Source of the DNA: Blepharisma stoltei
Taxonomy: Eukaryota > Ciliophora > Heterotrichea > Heterotrichida > Blepharismidae
Length of the DNA stretch: 64,000 nt
NCBI GenBank assembly: GCA_914767885.1
Contig: CAJZBQ010000057.1
Coordinates: 682,001-746,000, forward strand
Direction of reading: 5' to 3'
Part shown: piece after piece, positions 20,134 to 29,253 of the stretch
How positions within the stretch are numbered: position 1 is the stretch's first letter
Layout of the letters: every line of letters starts with the position of its first letter
Position numbers and translations under genes: made by a program
The notes under the pieces: model-generated
Told to the model about the DNA's origin: nothing
Databases searched by the model: none
Seen by the model: the letters and a program-made list of their open reading frames with translations, nothing else

Positions 20134-21650
20134 TTATTTCGATATAGATAGAGTTATGGGCCATAGCCAAAGTTTATATTCACAAGAATTATTATAGTTA
20201 AATAATAAATACGCCGATGGTTCCATTTTCCTTCTGTTTGTAATGCAATCAAAAATTCATTGTGGCGCTACAATTGTAACTCCATTATTTAAATCCTCTA
20301 ATAAATTGGAATATGTAGTTCCATCAGAAATTATATACTGAGCTGCATCCTTGTTTTCTTGAATAAAATACCCACCCATAGCTTCTACTAATTCTTCAAT
20401 CACTCTTTTTTGAGCTAGATTTACAATATTGCAAGATATTATGCACCCTTCTAAAATATTGCTGTAGCTTTGGGTAGGGATTTTTACTGATGCTTCTCTC
20501 TTTGGAGACGGAGGAGGATCCCTAACTTGAGGAGGATTTATAAGAGCTGTCTGCGAAGGTTTGCTCCAGTCAAGAGCAGGGGGCTGAAATATTTTATTGC
20601 TTTTGATGGCTAGGTGCTCTGGTCCAAAAAAATCAGAAATACCTCCTAAAATTTCTTTGTTTAATTTCTTACCATTGTGCCCATTGTGATTCTTCTGTGC
20701 ACTCTTCATTTCTTGTTCTTTGCTCTCACAAAAACTCTTTTTAAGACCGATACTATTTGTTGTTTCATCAATTACTTCAGTTTTTACAATAAAATAATTC
20801 ATCATAATCCCTTGCTTCTTTTCTTTATTCTCAATAAATAATCTCAATGAAGTGAACGTTTTATTTTGTGCAGTTGGAAAATCTTTTTCGATTCTATAAA
20901 CAATTGCATTAAGCGATTCTTTACGTTTTATTGATTTTTGGAAGAAAAGAGTAGAATCCTTTTGTGTGTGCAGTCAGCCGACGATTTTTAATTTGATGCT
21001 TGACATAGCTCCTATGATAGTTTCTACCTATATCAATCTCTCCAATAGTGGTTTCTGGGAATTCCAAATCGACAGTTCCTTCTTGTGAGTTGATTTCCCA
21101 GTGAGTATTCCTGTTGACTGATTTTATATATTTTCATAAATAAAATGGCATTCGGTTCGAGAGAAATTAGCTCTGCTAATTTTCTCTCCCTCATGGAATT
21201 TTATTTATAGGGTTAGGTTTTCACTCGAAGACTTCTGGACAGCAATAGCGGTTTAACTCTGGGGATAACCAGAGAAACACTCCTCAGTCCACTCAAGATT
21301 TCGGGCTTTTACCTCTCAGCACATCCCCACGGGAGGATGACCCTTAGGCGGAACACGCGCAGGAGCTGAGTCGAGCGACAAGGGCGACGGCAACGCGCCG
21401 GGTGAGACGTGCAGCAAGGCCGGTGAAGCAGGAGTTGATAGAAGGCTTGGACGGGGCTGACCTGTGCCAAGATGGCTCGCCTACGTCACTAGTTTTGCCA
21501 TAGGCCCTTTTGGGCTGCGGCACTAGACACCTTAAACACCAGATAATTAAGTAAGTAAGTAAGTAAGTAAGATTTTATATTTTCAATAGGCTCGATAGAG
21601 ATTTCAGGAAAATTGACTTGAGATATTTGATAGTTAATTACTCTTCTCAT
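20134..21650 (-). CDS. XRCC1-like DNA repair scaffold (XRCC1 N-terminal domain plus BRCT)
   Basis: Three coding pieces (21572-21650, 21028-21120, 20134-21011) total 1050 nt, 349 residues. The first ~120 residues follow the XRCC1 N-terminal beta-sandwich pattern: an H-W at the start of a strand, then E-I-D-I-G-A-M-S-S-I-K-L-K-I-V-G, then F-T-S-L-R-L-F-I. A proline/Lys-rich linker follows. The C-terminal ~85 residues are a BRCT domain (LEGCIISCNIVN ... A-M-G-G-Y-F ... A-P-Q-W-I-F-D-C-I, W = TGA). XRCC1 scaffolds ligase III and PARP-dependent single-strand break repair; here there is one BRCT, so a reduced version. A 16-nt intron and a SINE-like insertion interrupt it. Confidence 0.8.
21012..21027 (-). 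other. 16-nt intron in XRCC1-like gene
   Basis: On the minus strand the sequence is GTAGAAACTATCATAG, exactly 16 nt. Removing it fuses ATA-G|GA to give I-G in the conserved D-I-G strand and shifts to the frame that stays open through the BRCT domain. Without removal the frame stops at an in-frame TAA near 20965. Confidence 0.88.
21121..21571. mobile_element. SINE-like insertion with (TAAG)n tail in XRCC1-like gene
   Basis: A GC-rich ~450-bp block ends in about six TAAG units. Flanking copies GATTTTATATATTTTCA and GATTTTATATTTTCA are near-identical target duplications that differ by one TA. The gene frame requires the copy nearest the start codon to be the one retained. No inverted ends and no coding frame of note. 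Confidence 0.75.
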
Positions 21651-21718
21651 TTTTCATAATGCAAGCTAATGAGTAAATAAAATTAAGCAGAAATAAATGG
21701 AAAAGGAAAATACTCTTA

Positions 21719-21973
21719 CTCCCCATCGGTATAATTTTTTTAAAGCATTTAAATTAAATTTTATAGTAATTTTTTTCAGAATTTAAAAAAATCCAATTCG
21801 TATAATTTTTAAATGTAAGCTAAACAGAATTAGCTCTAGATTTCATTATACTAATTGCCACTTATATATCAAAATTTTTTCCATGAAAATCTGTTGTTCG
21901 CTCAATGAGAGTGGATTTTTACCAAAAAATAGGGATTTTCCAATCGTTTTGTTCGCTAACGGAGGGAGAGTTA
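21719..21973. mobile_element. Family 1 MITE, reverse orientation, intergenic
   Basis: This 255-bp decayed copy is flanked by TTA (21716-21718 and 21971-21973). The right end reads TTTTGTTCGCTAACGGAGGG then AGAG. It lies upstream of the XRCC1-like start codon. Confidence 0.8.
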
Positions 21974-22683
21974 GAGAAAAGATATTATATTGTTGAGAAG
22001 TGAGTAGAAATATTATGGAAAGCCTAACGCTTTAGAAGAATTTTATCATTCGTACACCCCCCAAATCCGTGAGCGAACGAAAAAATTGTTCTCTCTCATG
22101 AGGAGTGATATTTTTTAAAAAAATATTTCAGGAATTTTTTTTCGAAATTTAAAAAAAATCCCAATTCAAAAAAAATTGGAAATCAAATATTTATTTAATT
22201 TCTAAAATTTATGTTTTAAAATGCAATTTATTTAAACAGAATTATAGAAATTTCATTATACTAATTATCTCTTATATAGTACCCCCCCCCTCGTTTGTCG
22301 CATTTTCTAGTTTTTTGCCATTTGTCGCATTTTCTAGTTTTTTTTTATAAGAGAAAAAAAATTTTCAGGACCTCATTTGTCGCATTTTCTAGTTTTTTTT
22401 TAAGCCAAAAAAAAATAGGTTCAGGACCTCGCTTGTCGCATTTTCTAGTTTTTTTTTCTCTCTATAAATTCCTAAAAATTAAAATTCGTCAAAGGGATCA
22501 GTTAGTGAAATTTCATCATTTCTTCCTTCAAAATCCTTGCTCCCATTCCTCAATCCCAACAGCTTGCTTCCCATTACCTGCTCCCATTGCTTAAGCCTCA
22601 CCACTTGCCATTCACCATTCTTATTCCCCTATCTTCATGCCTATTTCCTTATTTGATAGCTTAATTTCTAGTCTTCCATATTA

Positions 22684-23899
22684 ATTAATGAGTTGCGCGA
22701 AATTGAGGACCAGCCGATAAAAATCCCGGCAATGATTCAAAGCATGGCCTATGGAGAGAGGCTCAATGCAAAGCAGATCCAAGAGCGTCTTGCTGCTTGT
22801 GGCAAGGACATGAGCCTGACGACGATCAGGCACTACACCAACAAGTTCAATCCTGAAGAGCACACTTTAGAGCTCAGGCGGAAGCTTGTGGACCATGGAC
22901 TATCGCCTCCTCCTAAGAAAATCAAGTGGAATGATGGAGAGAGCATAGTCAAGAGGATCATTGACGTAGGTTTCTTTAAAAACGAAGAATTTGCGACAAT
23001 CTTGGGGACTTCTAAACGGACTATTGAGCGAATTGCTGCAGAGAATACTGAGAGTGAATCTGACGAAGCGGGCTGGAAGAGAACAGGCACTATCCAGATC
23101 TCCCCTAAAGCATTGAAGTGATGAAGACTTTGCTGAGGTCATTAAGGAATGTGAGAAGGACACAGGCTTTGTCAGCAAGGCAAGTTTGAGGGCCCAATTC
23201 AAAAGAAAGACAGTTGACATCAGCGAAGAACAGCTAGGAAAAGAGCTGAAGAAGAGGGGATATGTCTATAGGAAGAAGAGGGTTGCTCTACAGCTAACTG
23301 AAGCTCATAAAGAGCAGAGAATGTCCTGGGCTAGGTCTTTGATTGACTCAGATATCGCGTCATGGATCTTCAGTGATGAGTGCTATGTGCATCTCTTTCG
23401 TAACTCTAATTTGTCGTGGTGCAAAGAAGGGATAAACGCAACGATTGAATTGAAAAACCTCAATTATGATCTGGGGAGGAATTTCTATCGTTTTTGGCAA
23501 AATGCTCTTCATAAAGAAGGAGAAGTATGCAATCAATGCCCAGGTCTATATCAGAGACATTCTCCAGGGCTATATTGAGCCTTTAGATGGAGACTACACC
23601 TTCGTTCAGGATGGGGCAACAGCCCATACTGCAAGGCAGACTATGGAATATTGCAGAGAAAACGGGATTGATGTGAAGACTCAATCGCCGAAGAGCCCAG
23701 ATCTCAATCCAATTGAGATGATCTGGGCCAATTTGAAGAGGAAAGTGGAGAAAAAAAGCCTGACAGCAAAGCCAGACTAATTGCTGCCATTCAGGAGTCA
23801 TGGGACGAAATTTCTTTTGAGGAAGTGCAAAATTCCATTCTTAAGGTGAAAAATGAAAGAGCAAGGCAGGTCATTGAAGCGCAAGGAGAATGGAGTTAA
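22684..23899 (+). pseudogene. Tc1/mariner-family DDE transposase with frameshifts
   Basis: An N-terminal helix-turn-helix region (about 22700-23110) is followed by the catalytic core. Catalytic acids are in the usual order: Asp in I-F-S-D-E-C-Y-V-H, Asp in F-V-Q-D-G-A-T-A-H-T-A, and Glu in S-P-D-L-N-P-I-E-M-I-W. Frame changes occur near 23115-23125, near 23466 and in a poly-A run near 23753, so three frames are needed to read it. Ends at TAA 23897-23899. As it stands it is not an intact gene, unless some shifts are assembly errors. Confidence 0.88.
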
Positions 23900-23945
23900 T
23901 AAGCTAGCTAATTTAATCTATTCTCTAAAAAGGGGAGAGTAAAGT

Positions 23946-24335
23946 GGGAAGGACTGGAAAGGACTGGGAAGGACTGGGAAGGACTGGGAAGGACTGGGAA
24001 GGACTGGGAAGGACTGGGAAGGACTGGGAAGGACTGGGAAGGACTGGGAAGGACTGGGAAGGACTGGGAAGGACTGGGAAGGACTGGGAAGGACTGGGAA
24101 GGACTGGGAAGGACTGGGAAGGACTGGGAAGGACTGGGAAGGACTGGGAAGGACTGGGAAGGACTGGGAAGGACTGGGAAGGACTGGGAAGGACTGGGAA
24201 GGACTGGGAAGGACTGGGAAGGACTGGGAAGGACTGGGAAGGACTGGGAAGGACTGGGAAGGACTGGGAAGGACTGGGAAGGACTGGGAAGGACTGGGAA
24301 GGACTGGGAAGGACTGGGAAGGACTGGGAAGGACT
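23946..24335. repeat. 10-bp minisatellite (GGACTGGGAA)n
   Basis: About 38 nearly perfect tandem copies of GGACTGGGAA lie between the transposase stop and the right transposon end. The first unit has one variant base and the last runs into GGACTCGGGCC. Because 10 is not a multiple of three, long open frames appear on both strands; these are artefacts of the repeat. Confidence 0.95.
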
Positions 24336-24604
24336 CGGGCCTGCTAACCCTCTGCAGGCAAATGTAAGGTAAACTCCTCTATAATTACTCAATTAAATTA
24401 ATCAGAAACTATTTTTTAAAAAAACTAAGATTTGCGACATCAAAAAAAAATTAAAAAAACTAGAAATTGCACAAATGTATTTGCACTAGAAAATGCGACA
24501 AACGAGGGGGGGGTACTATATATCAAAATTTTCATAATTTTTTTTTTGTTTACAAAAAATAGGGATTTTTCCAATAATTTTGTCCACTCTCGGAGAAGGA
24601 GCTA

Positions 24605-25110
24605 GGAAATAATGATGCTTATATTAATATGAGCTCTTCATCATGTGATAGGGTTGCAATAAATGGTAAAGATTTACTCACGCCAAGCAGCAGTTCCTAG
24701 TAAATCTGCCAAACCCGTCCAATATAAGTTTTTATCATGAATTATTAGATATATTGCTGATTTGCAGAATACTTACTTACAATTGATCAAGACGAAATTG
24801 TCCCATTCAGAGGATACTATGGCGGTGTTGGACTTCATGTCCAGGTTAAACAATGGGGATACACTCAAGAACGCTGTCCAGAGAAGCCATACAAAGTGAT
24901 TTTATTAGAAATTTAGAAGCAAGTATAGAGGGTAAAATTTAGACGTTGAGAATACAGCAATTTTGCACATCCAAGTCAATAGAGCTCTAAAAGGATGAAG
25001 AAAGGACATCTAAAACACATGTGGAATCACGCCTTATCTAATTTCTAGCAGTCACATAGAAATGATCGCCACAGAAAAGCAAGAAGTAACTCTTAAACAT
25101 AAATTATAAA
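24605..25110 (+). other. Unassigned region with coding-like fragments
   Basis: A stretch across the MITE join (upstream 22030-22054, then 24605-24710) reads as a Ser-rich open frame. 24768-24900 is open in two overlapping frames; one contains D-E-I-V-P-F-R-G followed by E-K-P-Y-K-V-I, which recalls the piggyBac DDE start but is too short to assign. 24975-25110 is open (L-K-G-W-R-K-D-I, stop, then I-T-P-Y-L-I-S-S-S). Stops separate all of these. A decayed or multiply interrupted gene is likely. Confidence 0.3.
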
Positions 25111-25400
25111 ATTTAAGGATTGCTATTAAAATTGTTTCTTAATAATTTTAAAGGTTTATTATTGAAAATTATTCTCAAGTATTATTTCATATAACTTTCC
25201 CCTTTAAATCGGAACACAAGATCTGTTAAAGGGGTTATTTTTCCTATTGGTTTTTTAAAATTTATCTACCCAAAGTACCAAACTTTGCTTAATGGTATTC
25301 TTCTTTACTTTCCTTATAATAGAACAAGTTAGATAATTTTTGGTTATGGACACCTTAAATCAGATATAAGAGCTATTTAGATAGAAATTAATATTTTTAT

Positions 25401-26348
25401 CTACATTATTAAATTTACTTTCAATTTAAAAGGATTTAATTTAAAATTTTGCACTTCAATTAAGGGGAGTAAGTAATCTCCAATGACTGGATGTGTGTTC
25501 CCCCAATGTGATTCATACTTCTCATTCCTCGCTTTAAGAACTTCCTCATTTTCCTTAATATGTGGAAGCGGGGCTTTTGGTCGATGATAAGCCATCGCAA
25601 GCACATTATTCCATATTTTATTTGCAATCCCTAACAAGCTATTTCTGTCTTTCCCAGACAAAAACGAATCCACGTGATTTTTCACAAAAGGAACATCCGC
25701 AATTTCAAGCTCCACCTCAAACGACTTCTTCCCTCCCATAGAAGCTTCTGTGAAATCCAGCTCCAAGTACTGATATCTAAATGAATGTCTTGCTTTTTTC
25801 CTTATCGCGCTAACGGAGCTCTCTTGTGGGATTTCTTCAAGATTAATTTCAGTGTTTGCAGAAATCCTGAATCCAAGCCCAGTAGTTGGATTTATCAAGA
25901 AATTGATGTCAGCAAGTCTTGATTTTTCAATAGTCGCAATCACCTCATTGTTAGAGTTGATAGTTTGCCTGATTTTTGAGTTCTTTTTTTTGCTCGAGTA
26001 AAGGGTGTCTTCAGTCTCGATAAATGTGAAGGGCACTGAGTTTTCTTTGAGTTTTTCCATGAGAGAAATAAAGGTTAGAGCTGAAATGTCAGATTCGAAC
26101 CGCCCGCGATATCTTTGTAAATCAATCATGGAAATCTGCTTGAAGTCAGGCTTTTCTTCTTGAAAAATGAAGTTTCCGATTTTTGCTTCGATTTCGATGC
26201 CTGGCTCGACGAGATATTCTGCAAGAAAGTTCGCCAGGAGGATTACTCGGTCGTCAGAGTAGTATGGGTTTCCTAGGGCTGTGCGACTTTCCATATTTAG
26301 ATATTTTGGGAGCTTGGAAGAGTAAGAAATAAGACGCTGGATTATCAT
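25401..26348 (-). CDS. mRNA-capping polynucleotide 5'-triphosphatase (Cet1/TTM type)
   Basis: Removes the gamma phosphate from nascent mRNA 5' ends, the first step in capping. A 315-residue uninterrupted frame. The tunnel-fold glutamate motifs are clear: E-I-E-A-K-I-G near residue 53 (beta strand 1) and F-E-V-E-L-E-I near residue 215 (later strand), with R-Y-R-G-R-F-E-S-D and F-R-Y-Q-Y-L-E-L-D-F between. This is the metal-dependent fungal/protist type rather than the metazoan cysteine-phosphatase type. An internal Met (M19 in M-E-S-R-T-A-L-G-N) is an alternative start. Confidence 0.9.
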   Translation of the reverse strand: MIIQRLISYSSKLPKYLNMESRTALGNPYYSDDRVILLANFLAEYLVEPGIEIEAKIGNFIFQEEKPDFKQISMIDLQRYRGRFESDISALTFISLMEKLKENSVPFTFIETEDTLYSSKKKNSKIRQTINSNNEVIATIEKSRLADINFLINPTTGLGFRISANTEINLEEIPQESSVSAIRKKARHSFRYQYLELDFTEASMGGKKSFEVELEIADVPFVKNHVDSFLSGKDRNSLLGIANKIWNNVLAMAYHRPKAPLPHIKENEEVLKARNEKYESHWGNTHPVIGDYLLPLIEVQNFKLNPFKLKVNLIM

Positions 26349-26525
26349 GTGAAATGTGAAATGGATGAATAATTATTATTTAAGATATTAACCTAAACTT
26401 AATAAATGCTAACTTTCATAACTAAGAATCTACATGTTTACATATAAAAAGTACTTTCAGATTGGTGTCTTTTTTGCTTTAATTGTGATGCTATTCAATT
26501 TATATCATCTGTTACTTAATTTCTT

Positions 26526-26591
26526 AATGGTTCTGACGAGCCAAAAAGGAATTTCACGTGAAATCCATTTTTGGCTTCTCACAACCATTAA
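26526..26591. repeat. Short palindromic foldback
   Basis: A 66-bp near-perfect inverted repeat: arms AATGGTTCTGACGAGCCAAA / TTTTGGCTTCTCACAACCATT, meeting at GGAATTTCACGTGAAATCC. It lies in the AT-rich intergenic stretch upstream of the capping gene. The rest of 26349-26747 shows nothing assignable. Confidence 0.7.
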
Positions 26592-26747
26592 AAAATTAAC
26601 ACAATGCAATATATTAATATCCTATAATTGCCTAAATCTCTAAAATCTTTTAAAGTAAAACAAGTTTTTATCAATTGTTTAAATTTGCAAGCTTCTTGTG
26701 ATCAATTTTCTACCACATTCTGTCTGATTAGGAGGATAATTTCCTAA

Positions 26748-27298
26748 CTCCTCCAATCCTTGATCGAACAGCTCGCCAAGGATGGGGGATTAAAAAAAAT
26801 TTTTTGGGAAAAAAATTTATACATATAAAAAAAATATATATATATTTTTTATTTACTTTTAAATAAGAGGGTTAAGAGTATTTAATAATTATTTTTACAG
26901 CAAAAAATTGAATTAATTTAATAAAAATACCAATTTTTAATACTTTGATTTATTGGTTACCCTTTTAAACTGTATAAATTTTAATTTGTTCCTTGTTGAA
27001 TTAAATTTTTTTTTTTAAATTTTAAAGAATCTCTATTTTATTAGATTATTGAGTTTTTAAGCCTAGATTGATGACTAAATCACTTCGGATGGTTGATTGC
27101 GTAGCTTTCTATCGTCTTAAAGTCTCTGAAAACAACTTCATTATGTGCATCTTCCCAAGCTTTTGATAACTAATATATTTTTTTATATATATAAAAATTG
27201 TCATGATATGAAAATCGTTCGATCAAGGATTGGGGTTAATTGTCCCAATTTTTAGGAATTTTTACAGTCAATCGCTTGATCAAGGATGGGGGGAGTAA
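26748..27298. mobile_element. Family 3 MITE, TAA repeat
   Basis: A 551-bp element between TAA repeats (26745-26747 and 27296-27298). Ends CTCCTCCAATCCTTGATCGA and the inverse, with GATCAAGGATGGGGGGAG at the right. Each end is a double or hairpin version of the CCTTGATCGAAC motif. The body is about 90% alike by eye to the copy at 61125-61803. Confidence 0.87.
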
Positions 27299-27427
27299 GT
27301 ACAAAAGATTAATATACAATCTGTTCCAATAGAGCTACTAGTAAAGTTAAACCTTAAAAAATGCTAAAATTTAATTTTTGACCACCAAAGTTATCTTTTA
27401 TTTAATATAATAGAATTAAAATATTTT

Positions 27428-27916
27428 ATGTCTGAAAGTTCTGATAGTTCTGGTCCCCAAGGAAGATGGACAAAGGAAGAAAATCGTCGGTTCGTTGAAG
27501 CACTGAATCTGTATGGAAAGGATTGAAGAAAAATCCTTGAGCACGTTGAAACAAGATCGATGGTCCAAATAAGATCTCATGCTCAAAAATACTTTTTAAA
27601 GCTGGAGAAAAAGAAAAAGAAAAGGGAAGATGAAGCATTATTGCCAATACCCCAAGATATCAGAGGATACGATTTACTAGCTATAAAAGACAAACTTGAT
27701 CAAGCTTTATTTCAATTGCAAAGTGCCCATTTAGCTCAAGCTTTTAGAGCTGATCTGAATGAGTTACATCAGCAACTTATTAATGCAATACCTCCTGAAG
27801 TAAATGAAGGAGAGACCCTACCACCTGCAAATGGCCATTGATGTCCCAGGAGACCTTTTTGCAACTCCAATCTGTGATTTCACATGGAAAAGGAGGTTTT
27901 TATACTAATTTATTAG
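27428..27916 (+). CDS. SHAQKYF-type single-repeat MYB/SANT protein
   Basis: 162 residues. Residues ~10-60 form one MYB/SANT repeat: G-R-W-T-K-E-E-N-R-R-F, then Y-G-K-D-W(TGA)-R-K-I, then the hallmark Q-I-R-S-H-A-Q-K-Y-F. This subtype is best known as a DNA-binding family in plants and also occurs in protists; a transcription factor role is inferred. A Lys-rich patch and a helical C-terminal region follow. The first TGA (27531) must be Trp for the third-helix spacing. The end TAG at 27914 assumes the TGA codons at 27839 and 27875 are sense. Confidence 0.85.
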
Positions 27917-28249
27917 TGATAAATCTAGCTGCAATAAATTAATTTTTCGTTGGATACTATTTCTTCAGAGGGTGCGTGACTTAATGCTCTAGAATAGTCT
28001 TTATCTCTAAACTTCCCCATAAATTTAAAATTTATATATTTATTCAAAATAAAAATTCAGATGAAATATTAATGCATTAAATTGCTTTTGCTAGAATCAA
28101 AATGCATTTAATCGATTTTTATTTTGGCAGTTAGGGAAATTAACTATGATTGCCATCAGAAGCGAGTTATAATTCCTTCAATTTGTTATCAAAGATGCTT
28201 AATCAATAAAGCTCTCATATGTTTATTTAATGTGATTTATTTTTACTTA

Positions 28250-28613
28250 TTTCCCCCCCCTCCGTGAGTGAACAAAACCATTAGAAAAATCGCCCCTCCA
28301 TGAATGAACAAAAATTTTTTTAATAGAAAAATTTTTATGGAAAAAATTTTTGATATATTAATGATAATTAGTATAATGAAATCTAGAGCTAATTCTGCTT
28401 AATTTTAAACGAATTGCTTTTTAAAACATAAATTTTATAAATTAAATTAATATTTGCTTTCCAATTGTTGCGAATTAGGATTTTTTTTTTAAATTTCGAA
28501 AAAAAAATTTTTTATAAAAAATTTATATATATATAAAATTTTTTTTAAAAAAAAAATTAACCCCCCTCCGTGAGTGAACAAAAAAATTTTGTTCACTCAC
28601 GGGGGGGGAGTTA
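28250..28613. mobile_element. Family 1 MITE upstream of the PAM2 gene
   Basis: A 364-bp copy with TTA at 28247-28249 and 28611-28613. Left end TTTCCCCCCCCTCCGTGAGT; right end a hairpin finishing ACTCACGGGGGGGGAG. It sits 24 bp before the ATG of the next gene, so the promoter/5' region is split in the germline. Confidence 0.9.
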
Positions 28614-28636
28614 GGGTTTTTGAAAAGTTCTATTAT

Positions 28637-29253
28637 ATGAATATGGAAGCTAAGCCTCGTTCATATAGTTCAGGCCTCAATCCATATGCGAGCGCTTTTG
28701 AACCAGATATGATAAAGGACAGCTTATCCAGTCTTCATGTGGGAGCAGGTGTGTACTTTTATAGTAAACATTTCGCCGAATTAAATATGGCAAAAATCGA
28801 TTAAAACTTTTTAATAATGAGACATGTGACCAAGAAAACGTTAAATTTCGACCAAATGCAATTCGATGAAAGGTGCATTATCAATAACACACTGTCATTT
28901 GACATGGAGCCCTTCATGTATCAAATGAGCCGTCCCAGAAGCATCAAGCTCCAACTGAAGAGTCTAAGACGCCGATGGCTCATGAAGAGAATAAATCTCA
29001 CGATGGAAGCCTAAAAGTGTATACAACTGAATTCTTACTAAGCTTAAAGAACCAGTGCACAAGCCTTCCACAAGAAATTAGCATTCCACAAAACTATGCC
29101 GTGTCGCTGAAGACGAAGAAGAAAAAGAAACCAAAAAGAAAGAGAATCCAAAGTGAGAGTACTGCTCTTCGTGATGTAGAGGGACAGAACCCACAAGAAA
29201 GCACTTCAGGCGCCAGTGAAACTATCATTCCTTCCGATAAACCTAAAGAATAG
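28637..29253 (+). CDS. Small protein with PAM2 and eIF4E-binding motifs (putative translation regulator)
   Basis: After removal of 28741-28919 the frame is 438 nt, 145 residues. Residues 14-23 are L-N-P-Y-A-S-A-F-E-P, a canonical PAM2 motif that binds the MLLE domain of poly(A)-binding protein. Residues 69-75 are Y-T-T-E-F-L-L, the Y-x4-L-phi motif used by eIF4G and 4E-BPs to bind eIF4E. A Lys/Arg block (around residue 100) and a Ser/Thr/Gln tail follow. The combination suggests a minimal cap-to-poly(A) bridging protein or a 4E-BP. No other domain is recognised. Confidence 0.65.
28741..28919. other. Short IES bounded by CTTCATGT repeats (179 nt)
   Basis: CTTCATGT occurs at 28733-28740 and 28912-28919. 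Joining the two copies changes frame as required and links the PAM2 part to the eIF4E-motif part with no stop. Without this, the first frame stops at TAA 28802 and the second is closed upstream by TAA near 28878. No TA in the repeat and no inverted ends. Confidence 0.6.

Larger units (their letters stand above)
22279..24516 (+). mobile_element. Tc1/mariner-like transposon, 2.2 kb, TATA target
   Basis: Ends GTACCCCCCCCTCGTTTGTC and the inverse GACAAACGAGGGGGGGGTAC, between TATA repeats (22275-22278 and 24517-24520). The left end has four direct copies of TTTGTCGCATTTTCTAG separated by T-rich spacers; the right end has at least one inverted copy. It holds a frameshifted DDE transposase (22684-23899) and a long 10-bp minisatellite (23946-24335). 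Confidence 0.9.
22055..24604. mobile_element. Family 1 MITE split by a Tc1/mariner-like transposon
   Basis: The left part (22055-22278) starts ACACCCCCCAAATCCGTGAG-like sequence after TA; the right part (24517-24604) ends TTTTGTCCACTCTCGGAGAA plus GGAGC before TA. Family 1 internal sequence (TTCATTATACTAATTATCTCTTATATA ... TATCAAAATTTT) is continuous once the transposon is removed. Confidence 0.85.

Noticed and set aside
23944-24392. Long open frames on both strands (GKDWEGLGRT-type repeats and their complement)
   Set aside because: They follow directly from a 10-bp tandem repeat without stops in any frame; there is no start context or non-repeat coding part.
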